DNA of 64,000 nucleotides from contig NW_027185502.1 in the NCBI RefSeq assembly GCF_040183065.1, forward strand, positions 199,501 through 263,500, written 5' to 3'. The DNA comes from Periplaneta americana. Its lineage: Eukaryota > Arthropoda > Insecta > Blattodea > Blattidae. This document shows, piece by piece, positions 53,068-62,504 of this stretch. The notes below the pieces were generated by a model. The model worked only from the letters and a program-made list of their open reading frames with translations, did no database searches and was not told the origin of the DNA. The position numbers and the translations under genes were made by a program. Each line of letters opens with the position of its first letter. Position 1 is the first letter of the stretch.

Positions 53068-53456
53068 ATGCCAGATTGTGCCGCGTTCGGATGCAACAAT
53101 TATGCGAAGAAAACCAAAGGCAGAGAAGCCATATACTTCCAGGTTACAAGGAATGATGACCTGGCTACAATATGTAACGAAATGACAAACATACTGACAC
53201 ACCGCACATCTCAGCAACATTTGTAGCCGCACGTGTAGCCACCCAGTGTCGCTACGTGTGGCCACCCAACAGCAGTAAATGTCACAGAAGAAATGGACCC
53301 GGACCCATTCGAGTTGCGATACGACCTTGGGATGCGCCAAACTTGCTACATTTACTGCTCCATGTGGCCACTTGCATTTAACTCAATGCAGTCTATAATT
53401 CAGCTACATTTGTCGCAGAAAACTTGCTACAAATGTAGCTCGTGTGGCCGCACCTC
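53068..53456 (-). mobile_element. right end of a GGCCACA-type TIR element with a THAP-like start
   Basis: The inverted end GGTGCGGCCACACGAGCTAC (53437-53456) and multiple tgtggccac motifs match the left end at 41154. Just inside, in plus orientation, MPDCAAFGCNNYAKKTKGRE (53068-53127) has the CxxxxC spacing and basic stretch of a THAP zinc-finger start. It may be one element with 41154-41433, separated by everything between. Confidence 0.5.
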
Positions 53457-53462
53457 TTGTTT

Positions 53463-53815
53463 GACATATTATATGTTGACTATTAAGTCAACTGCCATTA
53501 TACAAGAAGTGCACTCAACTTAGTGACTTGGTGGCCGGGATTCCACAGTATATATACAGCTAAGTGTTAGAGCGCTTGGTACGTAGAACCAAGAACCCGG
53601 GTTCGATCTCCGGCGCTGGAGCTAATTTTTCTCCTCTAATAACCATTGTTACCATAACAGATATATTCTGTAGGACTAAAAATCAATCTTTACGTAGATT
53701 CTTCGCCCAACAGTGCATAATACTGTGGAATCCCGGCCACCAAGCCACTCAATTGAGTGCGCTCCTTGTATAATGGCAGTTGACTTAATATATCTCAACA
53801 TATTATATGTTGAAC
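53463..53815. mobile_element. palindromic MITE with a tRNA-like core
   Basis: Inverted arms of about 90 bp (acatattatatgttga, taagtcaactgccattatac, tggtggccgggattccacag) close around a central segment holding a SINE-type B box (gggttcgatctcc, 53599-53611). The arms match with only scattered differences. Target duplication not resolved. Confidence 0.8.
53555..53645 (+). mobile_element. tRNA-derived SINE fragment
   Basis: gctaagtgttagagcgcttggtacg (A-box side), gggttcgatctcc (B box) and ggagctaatttttctcctct match the SINE families at 37440 and 54680. It sits in the spacer of the palindromic element. Confidence 0.65.
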
Positions 53816-53884
53816 ATGGTGTAAGACCACAAAGGAAAACACTATAAAAGGGGGATTCAATCCGGTGCTCTGAACTGAACTTCT

Positions 53885-53955
53885 GCGTAACTCATTGGTT
53901 AAAGTGTTTGGTATGTAGAACCAAGGACCCGGGTTCGATCATCTAAAGCTTTTCA
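53885..53955 (+). mobile_element. tRNA-derived SINE fragment
   Basis: aactcattggttaaagtgtttggta then accaaggacccgggttcgatc: the same A/B box arrangement as at 53555, cut right after the B box. Confidence 0.6.
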
Positions 53956-54071
53956 CGGCGAGTCCTATTGAATTGCTGATCGCCTAACAGTAATGGATTT
54001 CACTCGAAAAACAGAGTGAATGAAACAAGAGGAATATGAGATTGAAGCACGAGAATCTTCTGAGCTGTGAA

Positions 54072-54100
54072 TTGATGATGATGATGATGATGATGATGAT
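54072..54100 (+). repeat. (GAT)n microsatellite
   Basis: About nine GAT units. Confidence 0.9.
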
Positions 54101-54220
54101 GTTTTATGTGAAACACCTTCAAAGAAAGTTTTATACTTGCATGGATTATGAGGAATTATTTATATAATCATATAGAGAGAATTTGCATATTTAGGTTATC
54201 ATGAAAGATTAGTAACTTAC

Positions 54221-54364
54221 CAACATTATGGTCACTGGCCCTTACAACGATATCCAGGATACACCGTATCTGTCGTTTTCTAACATGTGCTCCGGAGCTA
54301 CAGACAGCCAAAGAAGAAAATGCAAACTCAAAATCCAGCTCCACCTCATGATGCTGAAGAGACC
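54221..54364 (-). CDS. putative coding exon, gene not recognised
   Basis: A minus-strand 144-nt open segment between a good acceptor (tttacttttag before 54364) and donor (GTAAGT after 54221), entering in phase 2 and leaving in phase 1. It encodes LQHHEVELDFEFAFSSLAVC, then SSGAHVRKRQIRCILDIVVR, then ASDHNV. The composition and helical pattern look like an ordinary helical-repeat protein rather than a transposon. I do not recognise the family. It lies on the same strand as the polymerase alpha exon at 60439-60578, but the sequence does not fit that protein as I know it, so it is probably another gene. Confidence 0.45.
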
Positions 54365-54479
54365 CTAAAAGTAAATAAATTACATGTTTTATAGTATTAA
54401 ATGCGGAGTTGGATGAAGAACAAAAACTGCAGTACTCTTTTATACGATTATTCAACAAAGTCATCTTAAGATCTTATCC

Positions 54480-55670
54480 TCGAAATTATTCAAATCAACT
54501 TTACAGGGAGTTATACCTGAAAGCTTGATTTGCATAATACACGTCACTGTTCATTAACAGAAAACCACAATTTAAGTCACATAGAGTTATTGTGCACTCA
54601 ATGTTGTTTGCTTGACGGTTGTCAGCCCACTTTGAGGTCTGTGGATATAGAGGGAAAAATTGGATCGGTGTCTGGTAGAGTTCCCGGGTAGCTCAGTTGG
54701 TAGAGTGTTGGTACGTTAAACCAAAGGTCCCGGCCCCAGAACAATTTTTCCCTCGAAATTATTCATAGTTAGTATTGCTTTGGGCAACAAATGTCTCCTC
54801 TCGTTTACAAAATACATGTGTTTTCTATCGAAATGTGCGGAATACAAAACACTATGTATTGTGGGAAATCATTTCTCTCTCTTCATTTTGAAACCCACTG
54901 CTTAGTTAACATATCATTTTTTCAGTGGGAATCTGTAAAAACAATGAACATGTTACAGACAGCGAAGTTAAAGAACTAAGAGCTCCTGGAAGGAGAACAA
55001 CGAAAATTTAGAAAATGAAAATAGTAAGAAGTACCAGCAAAACAAATTTAAAGAATGGGATTACCTTCGTCGCCCATTTTCATTGCGTCTCATCCCAATA
55101 TTTGTCTTAGCGTCGAGGAAAAAAATTAAGAATGCTGGCTTCACTACAAGGAACTGGTTTCAAACCTCAGCGGGTGCAAGTCAAATTCCTGGTAAAAAAA
55201 ACGCTATACAGAGTGATTTATAAATCCCTCTGGAGTTTCGGAAGTTGATAGCTCAATAATCATAACCTACACAGCAAAAACACTCAATCAGTAGATAATA
55301 ATCTATCCAAGTTTGTATTCGTAATAGGTGTCATAGTATACTTATAAATTTAACCACTAGGTGGGAAGTCATAACGAAAACATGATGTTCACTGATGAAA
55401 AGTAAAAAATTTCCAGCGTCTTAAAATTCGCTAAATGTGAGTCGATTGCTTCTACTGTGTCTTATGATAACTGTGGTATCGATTTCCGAACCCTAGTAGG
55501 AATTTATGAATCATCCTGTATGTACTGTAGATTGGTTTCCCAAAGTAATTCTCTTTTTATTGTCATTCTTTCACATTTTTCAGAAATGAAAAAGAAATTC
55601 GCCGTCCCAAATTATCTTTCCATGAAATCAACTCAATGAATGCGTTCGATGTGTTTTGTATGCAGCAAGT
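54480..55670. other. intergenic/intronic DNA with one SINE head
   Basis: Apart from the SINE-like segment at 54680-54760, nothing recognised. Confidence 0.35.
54680..54760 (+). mobile_element. tRNA-derived SINE fragment
   Basis: gttcccgggtagctcagttggtaga has a clear tRNA A-box region (TAGCTCAGTTGGTAGA) followed by acgttaaaccaaaggtcccgg; the B box proper is deleted (cccggccccagaac). It continues with agaacaatttttccctcg as in the family at 37440. Not a functional tRNA. Confidence 0.7.
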
Positions 55671-56841
55671 TACAGTGGCGTGCATTCTGGGTAGGCTAGG
55701 TCTGCTGCGCCTACCCAGACAGACAGGAAGAAATTTATTAAATTTGTATTTAAAAGTAATACTGTTAATTTAAGAAAGTCTGCAGAGTCCTTAACTAATT
55801 TCAGCAAACTTCGGCTTGGCATCCTATTTTCATTTCCTTTTGGCTAGTACTGTACGTCGCATTTGAATTATTGTCCTCTGTGTGCTCGCCCTCGCGTCAT
55901 CTTTCGTCACTGGAGAGTTGGGCTCCCGGCACCACAGCCTACCCGGCCCTGCAGTGAGCATAGTGTTTCCCTTCATAGTCAGTACATTAAAACAGCTGGC
56001 GCATGCGCCCTGATTTATGTGTCTTACCCATTGCCGTAATACGCTAGGCTGGTAGGTGCTATTGAAAGCGCTTTGGTGATGAAATTACTGTATTATAGTG
56101 TTTATTTGAACTTCTGGTGGTAAAGTGAGTGTGTTATAGAGTTTATTTGAACAAAGTGAGGTATAACTAGTGCGATATTGTTGTAATATGGCAGAAGATC
56201 ACTGTATAATTGAACAGATTTTTAAAAAGCCTTTCGGTTGTAGATCATTTAGCGAAAAAGTTGAAATTGTAACTGTGGGAGAAGACCAGTGCTGGCGCTT
56301 CCGAACTTAAAGTTTTTACATAAAGAAAAGAGTAGAGAATATTTACGTTATTTCAATGTGAACCAATATGTGAAAACTAATTGGGTAACCGGATGCTGTC
56401 ATCTTAATAAATTATTTTGTTGGCCATACTTATTATTTTGTAACGAACAAAGTGTGTGGAACAAAGAGGGTTATTTAAATTTAAATAATTTCAGCAATGC
56501 CATTGTCAAACACGAACGATCGCAGTGTCATTTGCATTCGGTTGTTCAGCTTTCTTGTTTTGGAAGTGTTCGTATTGACATCCAACTTGATCAACAATTG
56601 AAATTGGATGTGGCATGTCACAATGAAATGGTGAAGAAGAACAGAGAAATATTGAAACGCCTAATTGACGCAATGTGCTTCTTAGCCATGCAAGAACTGC
56701 CATTCAGAGGGCATGGCGAAAGTGAAGATTCACTTAACAAAGGCAACTATATAGAACTTTTACATTTGTTGAGCAGCTACGACACTACTCTTCGAGAGCA
56801 TCTAGAGTCGTCTACAACATTTAAGGGCACATCGAACAGAA

Positions 56842-57079
56842 CTGTCGACCTGGTTGGCGAGTTGATATAGCGCTGGCCTTCTATGCCCAAGGATGCGGGT
56901 TCGATCCCGGGCCTGGTCGATGGCATTTAAGTGTGCTTAAATGCAATAGCCTCATGTCAGTAGATTTACTGGCATGTAAAAGAACTCCTGCGGGACAAAA
57001 TTCCGGCACATCTGGCGGCGCTGATATAACCTCTGCAGTTACGAGTGTCGTTAAATAAAACATAACATTTTAACATTTA
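56842..57079 (+). mobile_element. tRNA-derived SINE in the hAT transposase
   Basis: 238-bp insert with a 13-bp duplication acatcgaacagaa (56829-56841 and 57080-57092). Head ggttggcgagttgatatagc (A box side), B box gggttcgatccc (56897-56908), body gatggcatttaagtgtgctt, 3' end gttaaataaaacataac. Another copy lies antisense at 38497-38705. Confidence 0.9.
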
Positions 57080-58054
57080 ACATCGAACAGAATTCAAAAT
57101 GACCTGATAACTGCTATCAGTGGCGTGTTGATGGAATCTATTAAGAATGACATTTCCATGGCCCAGCATGTTGCAATTATTTTAATGAAACATCCAATGT
57201 AAGCAACAAATCACAACTATCCACCACTCTCAGGTATGTCCATGACCAGACAGCACAGGTTCAAGAAACGTTTATTTCCTTCATTGATGTGAGTGCAGAT
57301 AGATCCGCTAATGGTTTATTTAATCATGTAATGGACATAGTGGCATCTTATGATATCAGAGACAAATTAGTTGGTCAAACATATGACGGTGCGGCAGTGA
57401 TGGTTGGAGAAATAAATGGACTTACAACCAAAGTTCAAGACATTTATCCTAGAGCTCTATTTGTTCATTGTTTCAGTCATGTCCTAAATCTAGTCTTATC
57501 TCAGTCAGCTATGAGTATTAAGGAGTGCCGGATCTTTTTTCAAACATTGAATGAAGTAAGTAGCTTCTTCTCCAAGTCTACAAAACGCGCGCATGCTCTT
57601 ACTGAATATTCTAACAGAATAATTCCAAGAAATGCACCCACAAGATGGAATTTCTCTTCCTGAATAGTCAATGTTGTAAAGGAGAACCGTGAATTGCTGG
57701 TGGACTTTTTTAAAAATATACTCAACAACTCATCAGACTGGGAAAGTGAAACTGTTGCTCTTGCACGTGGATATTTGTCTTTCCTTTCAGAGTTTGAGAC
57801 CAAATTTCTTATAAATGTGTTATCAAAGATCTTTGCATACACTGATATTCTGTACAAAATTCTTCAAACGAAGCATTTGGATATTCTGTATTGTGTAGAA
57901 AAAATTAATGAAACAAAACGTATTGTTCTACACGAGAGAGACAGATTTGATGCATTTGTAATGAAGTCGAATGTGAAGAAGTGCAGCGAAAAAGAAAATG
58001 ATGTCATAAAATACAGGAGAATATTTTTTGAAATAATAGACAATGTGACAAACC

Positions 58055-58316
58055 ATATCGTCGTGTGAATGCAAGAATTAGGTAACTCGAAATTTGCGTT
58101 TTTTAGTTAGCTCTTTTATAGCATAGCAAAAATCGCACAAAATGTAATGCAAGAACTTGGTACCTGATTGAACGATACCAGCAACATCTATTTTCCAATA
58201 TAACAATAGGTGAATGAAAACGAGACTTATTCCTTAGTGCAATAAATAAGTAAATAGGCAATGTCACAAAATATGAAAAATCAAGTTACCTAGTTCTTGC
58301 ATTCACACGACGATAT
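58055..58316. mobile_element. palindromic MITE in the hAT transposase
   Basis: Arms of about 36 bp: atatcgtcgtgtgaatgcaa, gaattaggtaactcg and the inverted copy (cgagttacc-type, ttgcattcacacgacgatat) at 58282-58316. The spacer of about 190 bp is AT rich. The hAT protein is interrupted between NVTNHIV and DITDRFGNL, so this is a real insertion; the exact duplication is obscured because the arms run to the edge. Confidence 0.8.
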
Positions 58317-59049
58317 TACAGATAGGTTTGGAAATCTCCCTCAGTTGGAATTTATTTCATTGCTTGATCCAACCAAATTTCAGTCTTATAAATTAAATTT
58401 TCCTAATTCCGCCCTGGATGCGCTGAATTTAAAGTACAGTGCAATGTTTGACATAGTCCGTCTAAAAAATGAACTGACAGTCCTATATTCAATGGAGGAG
58501 TTTCGTGGAAAATATCCTCATGAACTGGTAACACATTTAAAATCAAAACAACTCCACACCGCATTTGTCGAAAAATTGACCCTACTGGTCTTGACCATAC
58601 CAAGCACATCTGCATCTACTGAGAGGTCATTTTCTGCCCTTAAGCAGATTAAATCATTTCAAAGATCAACTCAAGGGCAAGAAAGATTGAGCAGTCTAGC
58701 CTTGATGTCCATGGAGAAAAAAAAAGCTGAAAGAAATCCGAAAATCCCCTACATTCCACAGCGATGTCATTGAGGAGTTTTCTAAAAAGGGACGCAAAAT
58801 GGAGTTCACCTTCAAGTAAATAAGGTATGATTTATTTAATTACTAATTTATTTTATCATTAGTTTCCGAAGGTTTCCGTTTTCTTACCCTCCTTCTGGCT
58901 GCTGCTCTGGTTTGATGTCAGAACTCACTAAAATTATATCAAATATAAAATTATTATCAATATGTTCGAGATATTGTAAGTTGTATACCTATGTAGCATG
59001 CAAACATGAAGAGCCTACCCTAATGCAATAGGATCCGCACGCCACTGCT

Positions 59050-60430
59050 GTAAGTGAGTTATTATGAAATCTGTAAGTTACTGTAATTTTATATAAAATC
59101 ATTTCCTTGGATTTGCACTTTCCCTCAATTTACACCATGTTTCCCCTGGTCCCTTAGAAGTGTAAAAGAGAGGTTGTACTATGCAGGATGATTCCAGACG
59201 AACAGACGATGCTAGAGAAGACAAGATTGCAGCCAGAAACTTGCTAATGAGTGGACATAAAGTGATATTAAATGTGTGCATAGCAATGTATGTTAAACAG
59301 TGATGTTTATGGACGTTGTAAAAATAGTGTTGTTGAATGTATTGTAAAGTAATAGTAATATAATAAATTGAACTATGTAAGTAGTTTTTGCAGAATTTCC
59401 ATTGCGCTGTACACTAAATACCCAAAGAATATAATCCCAATTATCTAACCTTTTGCTTAATTTTCTGTCTCTGTTTGGTTATATTTTAATTGGGTAGTGT
59501 AAAAAAGATCATCTCTTTACTCTTCCTGCTGGCTCTGGTAAGAATTTTCAGTGGAAGATGGTGTGAGAAATAAAAATGTAAATGTTTTATTTTAAAGTGG
59601 GTTAGTTGAGAATATCGATGAGGGTGGAAGAGAAGGAATATTTTCTGCATAGTTTAACATTTTCGTCACCAGGTGCGTTGCTAGATGTAATAATTTTTCC
59701 ACCGTCCAACAAATGGCAGCAAGATCAGTTTCTACATTAGCACCTCTAGCATGTGTTACGGGAAACTCAGCAAGTTTCGCATCCTATTATATATTCATCC
59801 ATGAAAAATTATTAAAAATTACTGTACTGGTATTAAACAGAAACTAAGCAAATTTCAGTTTGAAAGCACATTTTCAAATATTCCTCCTTCCACTTCATGC
59901 ACTTTGTGGCACAGATGTGAATCACTAGCATAGCATTTCGTAGCTCAGTCTAGTTGATAAGCACAGTAGTGTTCACAATATCAGTAACTAATTGTTCTCA
60001 AGTCTGTACTTTCGTAAGTGAACTGCTACTACACGAGGAAAGTGAAGGGAGACACCATCATGATGATAATACATTCATCGCCTGGTCTCTAATGGGACCT
60101 CTTCCAATGTAACATCACAAAATGGTTGTTAGGCTACTTATCGACAACTGATGTCACCAGACCTGACCTCTCTGTATTTCACGTTTCAGCAGAATCTCAC
60201 TCTCCTTAGTCTGGCCACGCTATTTATTAAGATGAAAACATGTTACAAGCTTGATTCATAGTACAACATATGGATTTTTACAGTGTTCATATAACATGGT
60301 TTGTTCGAATTACCTTGCATATTCAACTCTTTTCCAAGTGTCACTTAATTGATGAAAGTATCTCCTACAATCATAGTTTAATTTACGCATTCCAAAATAT
60401 GTTGTATATCTAAGTCTTAATGAGATGATT
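59050..60430. other. intronic/intergenic DNA, nothing recognised
   Basis: Lies downstream of the polymerase alpha exon on its strand. The next exon of that gene was sought here and not found. Confidence 0.4.
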
Positions 60431-60438
60431 GTACATAC

Positions 60439-60578
60439 CTTGTGGCCTATCTTGAAGATTTGATCGTAATCCAGACAGTTTGTATTGATCATGATCGAAT
60501 CTGTGTCACCATAAATAACTTGAAAATTCATCTTCTCCACGAGGTCCTTCGTGTTCATTAATATTTCTCTGCCTTTTG
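60439..60578 (-). CDS. POLA1: exon of DNA polymerase alpha catalytic subunit
   Basis: A 140-nt minus-strand exon encoding [20 protein letters not shown], then [20 protein letters not shown] and FKIGHK. YGDTDS is region I (motif C) of family B DNA polymerases and holds the metal-binding aspartates; the surrounding residues follow the alpha catalytic subunit, which extends primase-made primers in the nucleus at replication start. Acceptor cgttttaag before 60578, entering with two bases of a codon (the alternative acceptor at 60573 is also in frame); donor GTATGT after 60439. All key residues are intact, so the exon looks functional. The neighbouring exons are not in recognisable range; a 1.4-kb nested repeat lies just upstream in the intron. 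Confidence 0.88.
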
Positions 60579-61281
60579 CTTAAAACGAGAAAAAACAAAT
60601 GAAAAATAACAAAGCATAAACTTCCTTTCCTTTCTTACAAAACTGTACCTGACTACAAGTATATGGTGTTTTTACAAAGTTTAGGGACACCTTATAATTC
60701 TGTTACCTTATAATCCTTATAATAAGGACTGTTGTCCTTATCGAGAATTTATAAGTTTTTCAAACAAAATAAACAGTCTTACATTTTCAGCATTAAAGTT
60801 GAAAATGAATGAATAACTAATCGGTGCATAATTCTCAATTGTTGATGGATGATGTAGGATATATTACTCTTTAAATTAGTAAAGATCAACTATTTGTAAA
60901 AAAACTTTTCTTTGTGAATGTCCTAGCACTTTCTAAAGTTTTAAGTTTAAAAAAAAAAAGGGGACATTTTGTTATTGGTTGATTCATCTGTAACTCTTGA
61001 ATGGAGCTGCGTTCCTAGGGATTACAGTGGTAGGGAGGCGCAGCTGTGCAAACCTCATAACTATTACTGTACTGTCTCTATTCAGCAGTCACAGAAGAAC
61101 CGACTATTAACAAAAGTCCCCATTTTTTAAAACTTCAAACCTTAGAAAGTGCTAGGACATTCACAAAGAAATTGTTTACAAATATTTGAGCTTTACTAAT
61201 TTAAAGAGTAATATATCCTACATCATCCAGCAACAGTTGAGAATAGTGCACCAATTAATTAGGTTACCCATTCATTTTCAA

Positions 61282-61537
61282 TGTTTGAAATGGGTAGGGC
61301 ATGTAGCACGTATGGGCGAATCCAGAAATGCATATAGTGTGTTAGTTGGGAGGACGGAGGGAAAAAGACCTTTGGAGAGGCCGAGACGTAGATGGAAAGA
61401 TAGTATTAAAATGGATTTGGGGGAGGTGGGATATGATGATAGAGACTGGATTAATCTTGCTCAGGACAGGGACCAATGGCAGGCTTATGTGAGGGCGGCA
61501 ATGAACCTCCGGGTTCCTTAAAAGCCAGTAAGTAAGT
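61282..61537 (+). mobile_element. 5'-truncated non-LTR fragment with AAGT tail
   Basis: 256 bp with a 12-bp duplication attcattttcaa (61270-61281, 61538-61549). It encodes a retrotransposon C-terminus, LKWVGHVARMGESRNAYSVL, GKRPLERPRRRWKDSIKMDL and GYDDRDWINLAQDRDQWQAY, ending MNLRVP and stop, then ccagtaagtaagt. I recall this C-terminus as extremely common in cockroach sequence. Too short to be active. Confidence 0.88.
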
Positions 61538-61566
61538 ATTCATTTTCAACTTTAATACTGAAAATG

Positions 61567-61877
61567 TTGTTGTTTTCTAATGCCAGGCGTTTGACAAAGT
61601 CATTTGACCCCTTGCACTCCAATATTTTTCAAATATATTATCATGGTCAGCCAATGAAGCACAGACTTTGAGCTATGCAGGTGTTTGGCCAAACAGTCAT
61701 GGCCTGTTGCCAATCTAAATGCAGCTACAGACGATTTTCGTGGTAAATCGGGAATTAACTGTGGATTATGATGCAGTGACTTCCATTTTTTCCCTTGAGA
61801 TTGTGATATCAAATTTTGTTTGTTGAAGTCTAAGTATGTAGATTTCATAAATCTTTTCACAGAGTAGATTTACTAAA
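61567..61877 (-). mobile_element. LINE-A copy 4, 5' truncated, antisense
   Basis: The minus strand reads the C-terminal part of LINE-A (STYLDFNKQNLISQSQGKKW, LPRKSSVAAFRLATGHDCLA, ending at the conserved CTGGCATTAGAAAACAACAAC tail, here 61567-61590). Flanked by a 13-bp duplication aatactgaaaatg (61554-61566 and 61877-61889). Close to copy 1 in sequence, with a short internal deletion at the zinc finger. Confidence 0.9.
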
Positions 61878-62425
61878 ATACTGAAAATGTAAGACTATTT
61901 ATTTTGTTTGAAAAACTTATAAATTCTCGATAAGGACTAACAGTCATCATATAAATACCGAAACTGCACTAAAAATTAGTCTTTGCTATTGTTAATCAAC
62001 AGTTATAAACATGTTCGTTTCTCTAATAATTTAAGGCCATGACAGCATTTCATAAGAATTATAAGGTGTCCCTAAACTTTCTAGCAACACTGTATTTAAA
62101 TTAGAATGTTATTGTTGTGACAACTGGTATGTGTGGATAAATTGATGACTGTTTGAATGTAGATCAGATTGCCAGGCATTAACAATTCTCATGCATGTGC
62201 AATAATTTTAGACAGTACAAGGTAGAGAGAAACATATGTTCTCATTCACTTTGCTACCAGAATTCTGAATAGTGGTAAACGCAGAAGCTAAAAGAACTAA
62301 TGAACTGACCACAATATACCAAGCACACATTAGCAACAAGTCTATTAGTGAATTCTTTAAGAAGGAAAAAATGTTTCTAGAATTTCATTAGGGTATTAGA
62401 ATGATTGTCAATCCTACACAGTATA

Positions 62426-62452
62426 CGTGTGTGTGTGTGTGTGTGTGTGCGC
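62426..62452 (+). repeat. (GT)n microsatellite
   Basis: About 12 GT units followed by GCGC. Confidence 0.9.
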
Positions 62453-62504
62453 GCCTGTGCACACAAGTGAGTGCATGTGTACGTATCAGAAAAAATAAAA
62501 TCTA

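Larger units (their letters stand above)
56188..58773 (+). pseudogene. hAT transposase (ZMYM1/DUF4371-like) pseudogene
   Basis: Probable start MAEDHCIIEQIFKKPFGCRS at 56188, a frameshift near 56282, then SREYLRYFNVNQYVKTNWVT, CHLNKLFCWPYLLF (C and H of a TTF/BED-like finger), QLKLDVACHNEMVKKNREIL, and AMCFLAMQELPFRGHGESED (about 56670-56730), a signature of this hAT group. After the SINE: VAIIL then a frameshift in the catalytic DETTD region, VSADRSANGLFNHVMDI, VGQTYDGAAVM (57376-57410, catalytic Asp) and PRALFVHCFSHVLNLVLSQS. After the MITE: the C-terminal dimerisation block SASTERSFSALKQIKSFQRS (58610-58670) and a short tail. Frameshifts near 57195 and a stop at 57661 confirm it is dead. 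Confidence 0.88.
55673..59047 (+). mobile_element. hAT transposon, 3.4 kb, with nested SINE and MITE
   Basis: Ends CAGTGGCGTGCATTCTGGGT and (inverted) CAGTGGCGTGCGGATCCTAT; both are followed by a gggtaggct block within 35 bp. No clean 8-bp duplication (gcaagtta versus ctgtaagt). It encodes one transposase (56188-58773) in plus orientation. Inserts: SINE 56842-57079 and a palindromic MITE 58055-58316. Confidence 0.85.
60664..62092. mobile_element. long palindromic Tc1/mariner-type element with two retro-insertions
   Basis: Flanked by TA (60662-60663, 62093-62094). The left arm (60664-about 60975) and right arm (about 61108-62092) are inverted copies for about 300 bp: end gtttagggacaccttataat, then aaggac..gttgtccttatcg, ctcgataagg, ttttcaactttaat and gcactttctaaa blocks. 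The central spacer is about 135 bp. The right arm contains inserts 61282-61537 and 61567-61877, which are absent from the left arm. No transposase. Confidence 0.85.

Noticed and set aside
52888-53340. Long frames with poly-Ile or poly-Thr
   Set aside because: Products of the (CTA)n(TTA)n microsatellite.
54680-54760. Possible tRNA gene with TAGCTCAGTTGGTAGA
   Set aside because: The T arm and B box are damaged, and the downstream sequence matches the SINE family.
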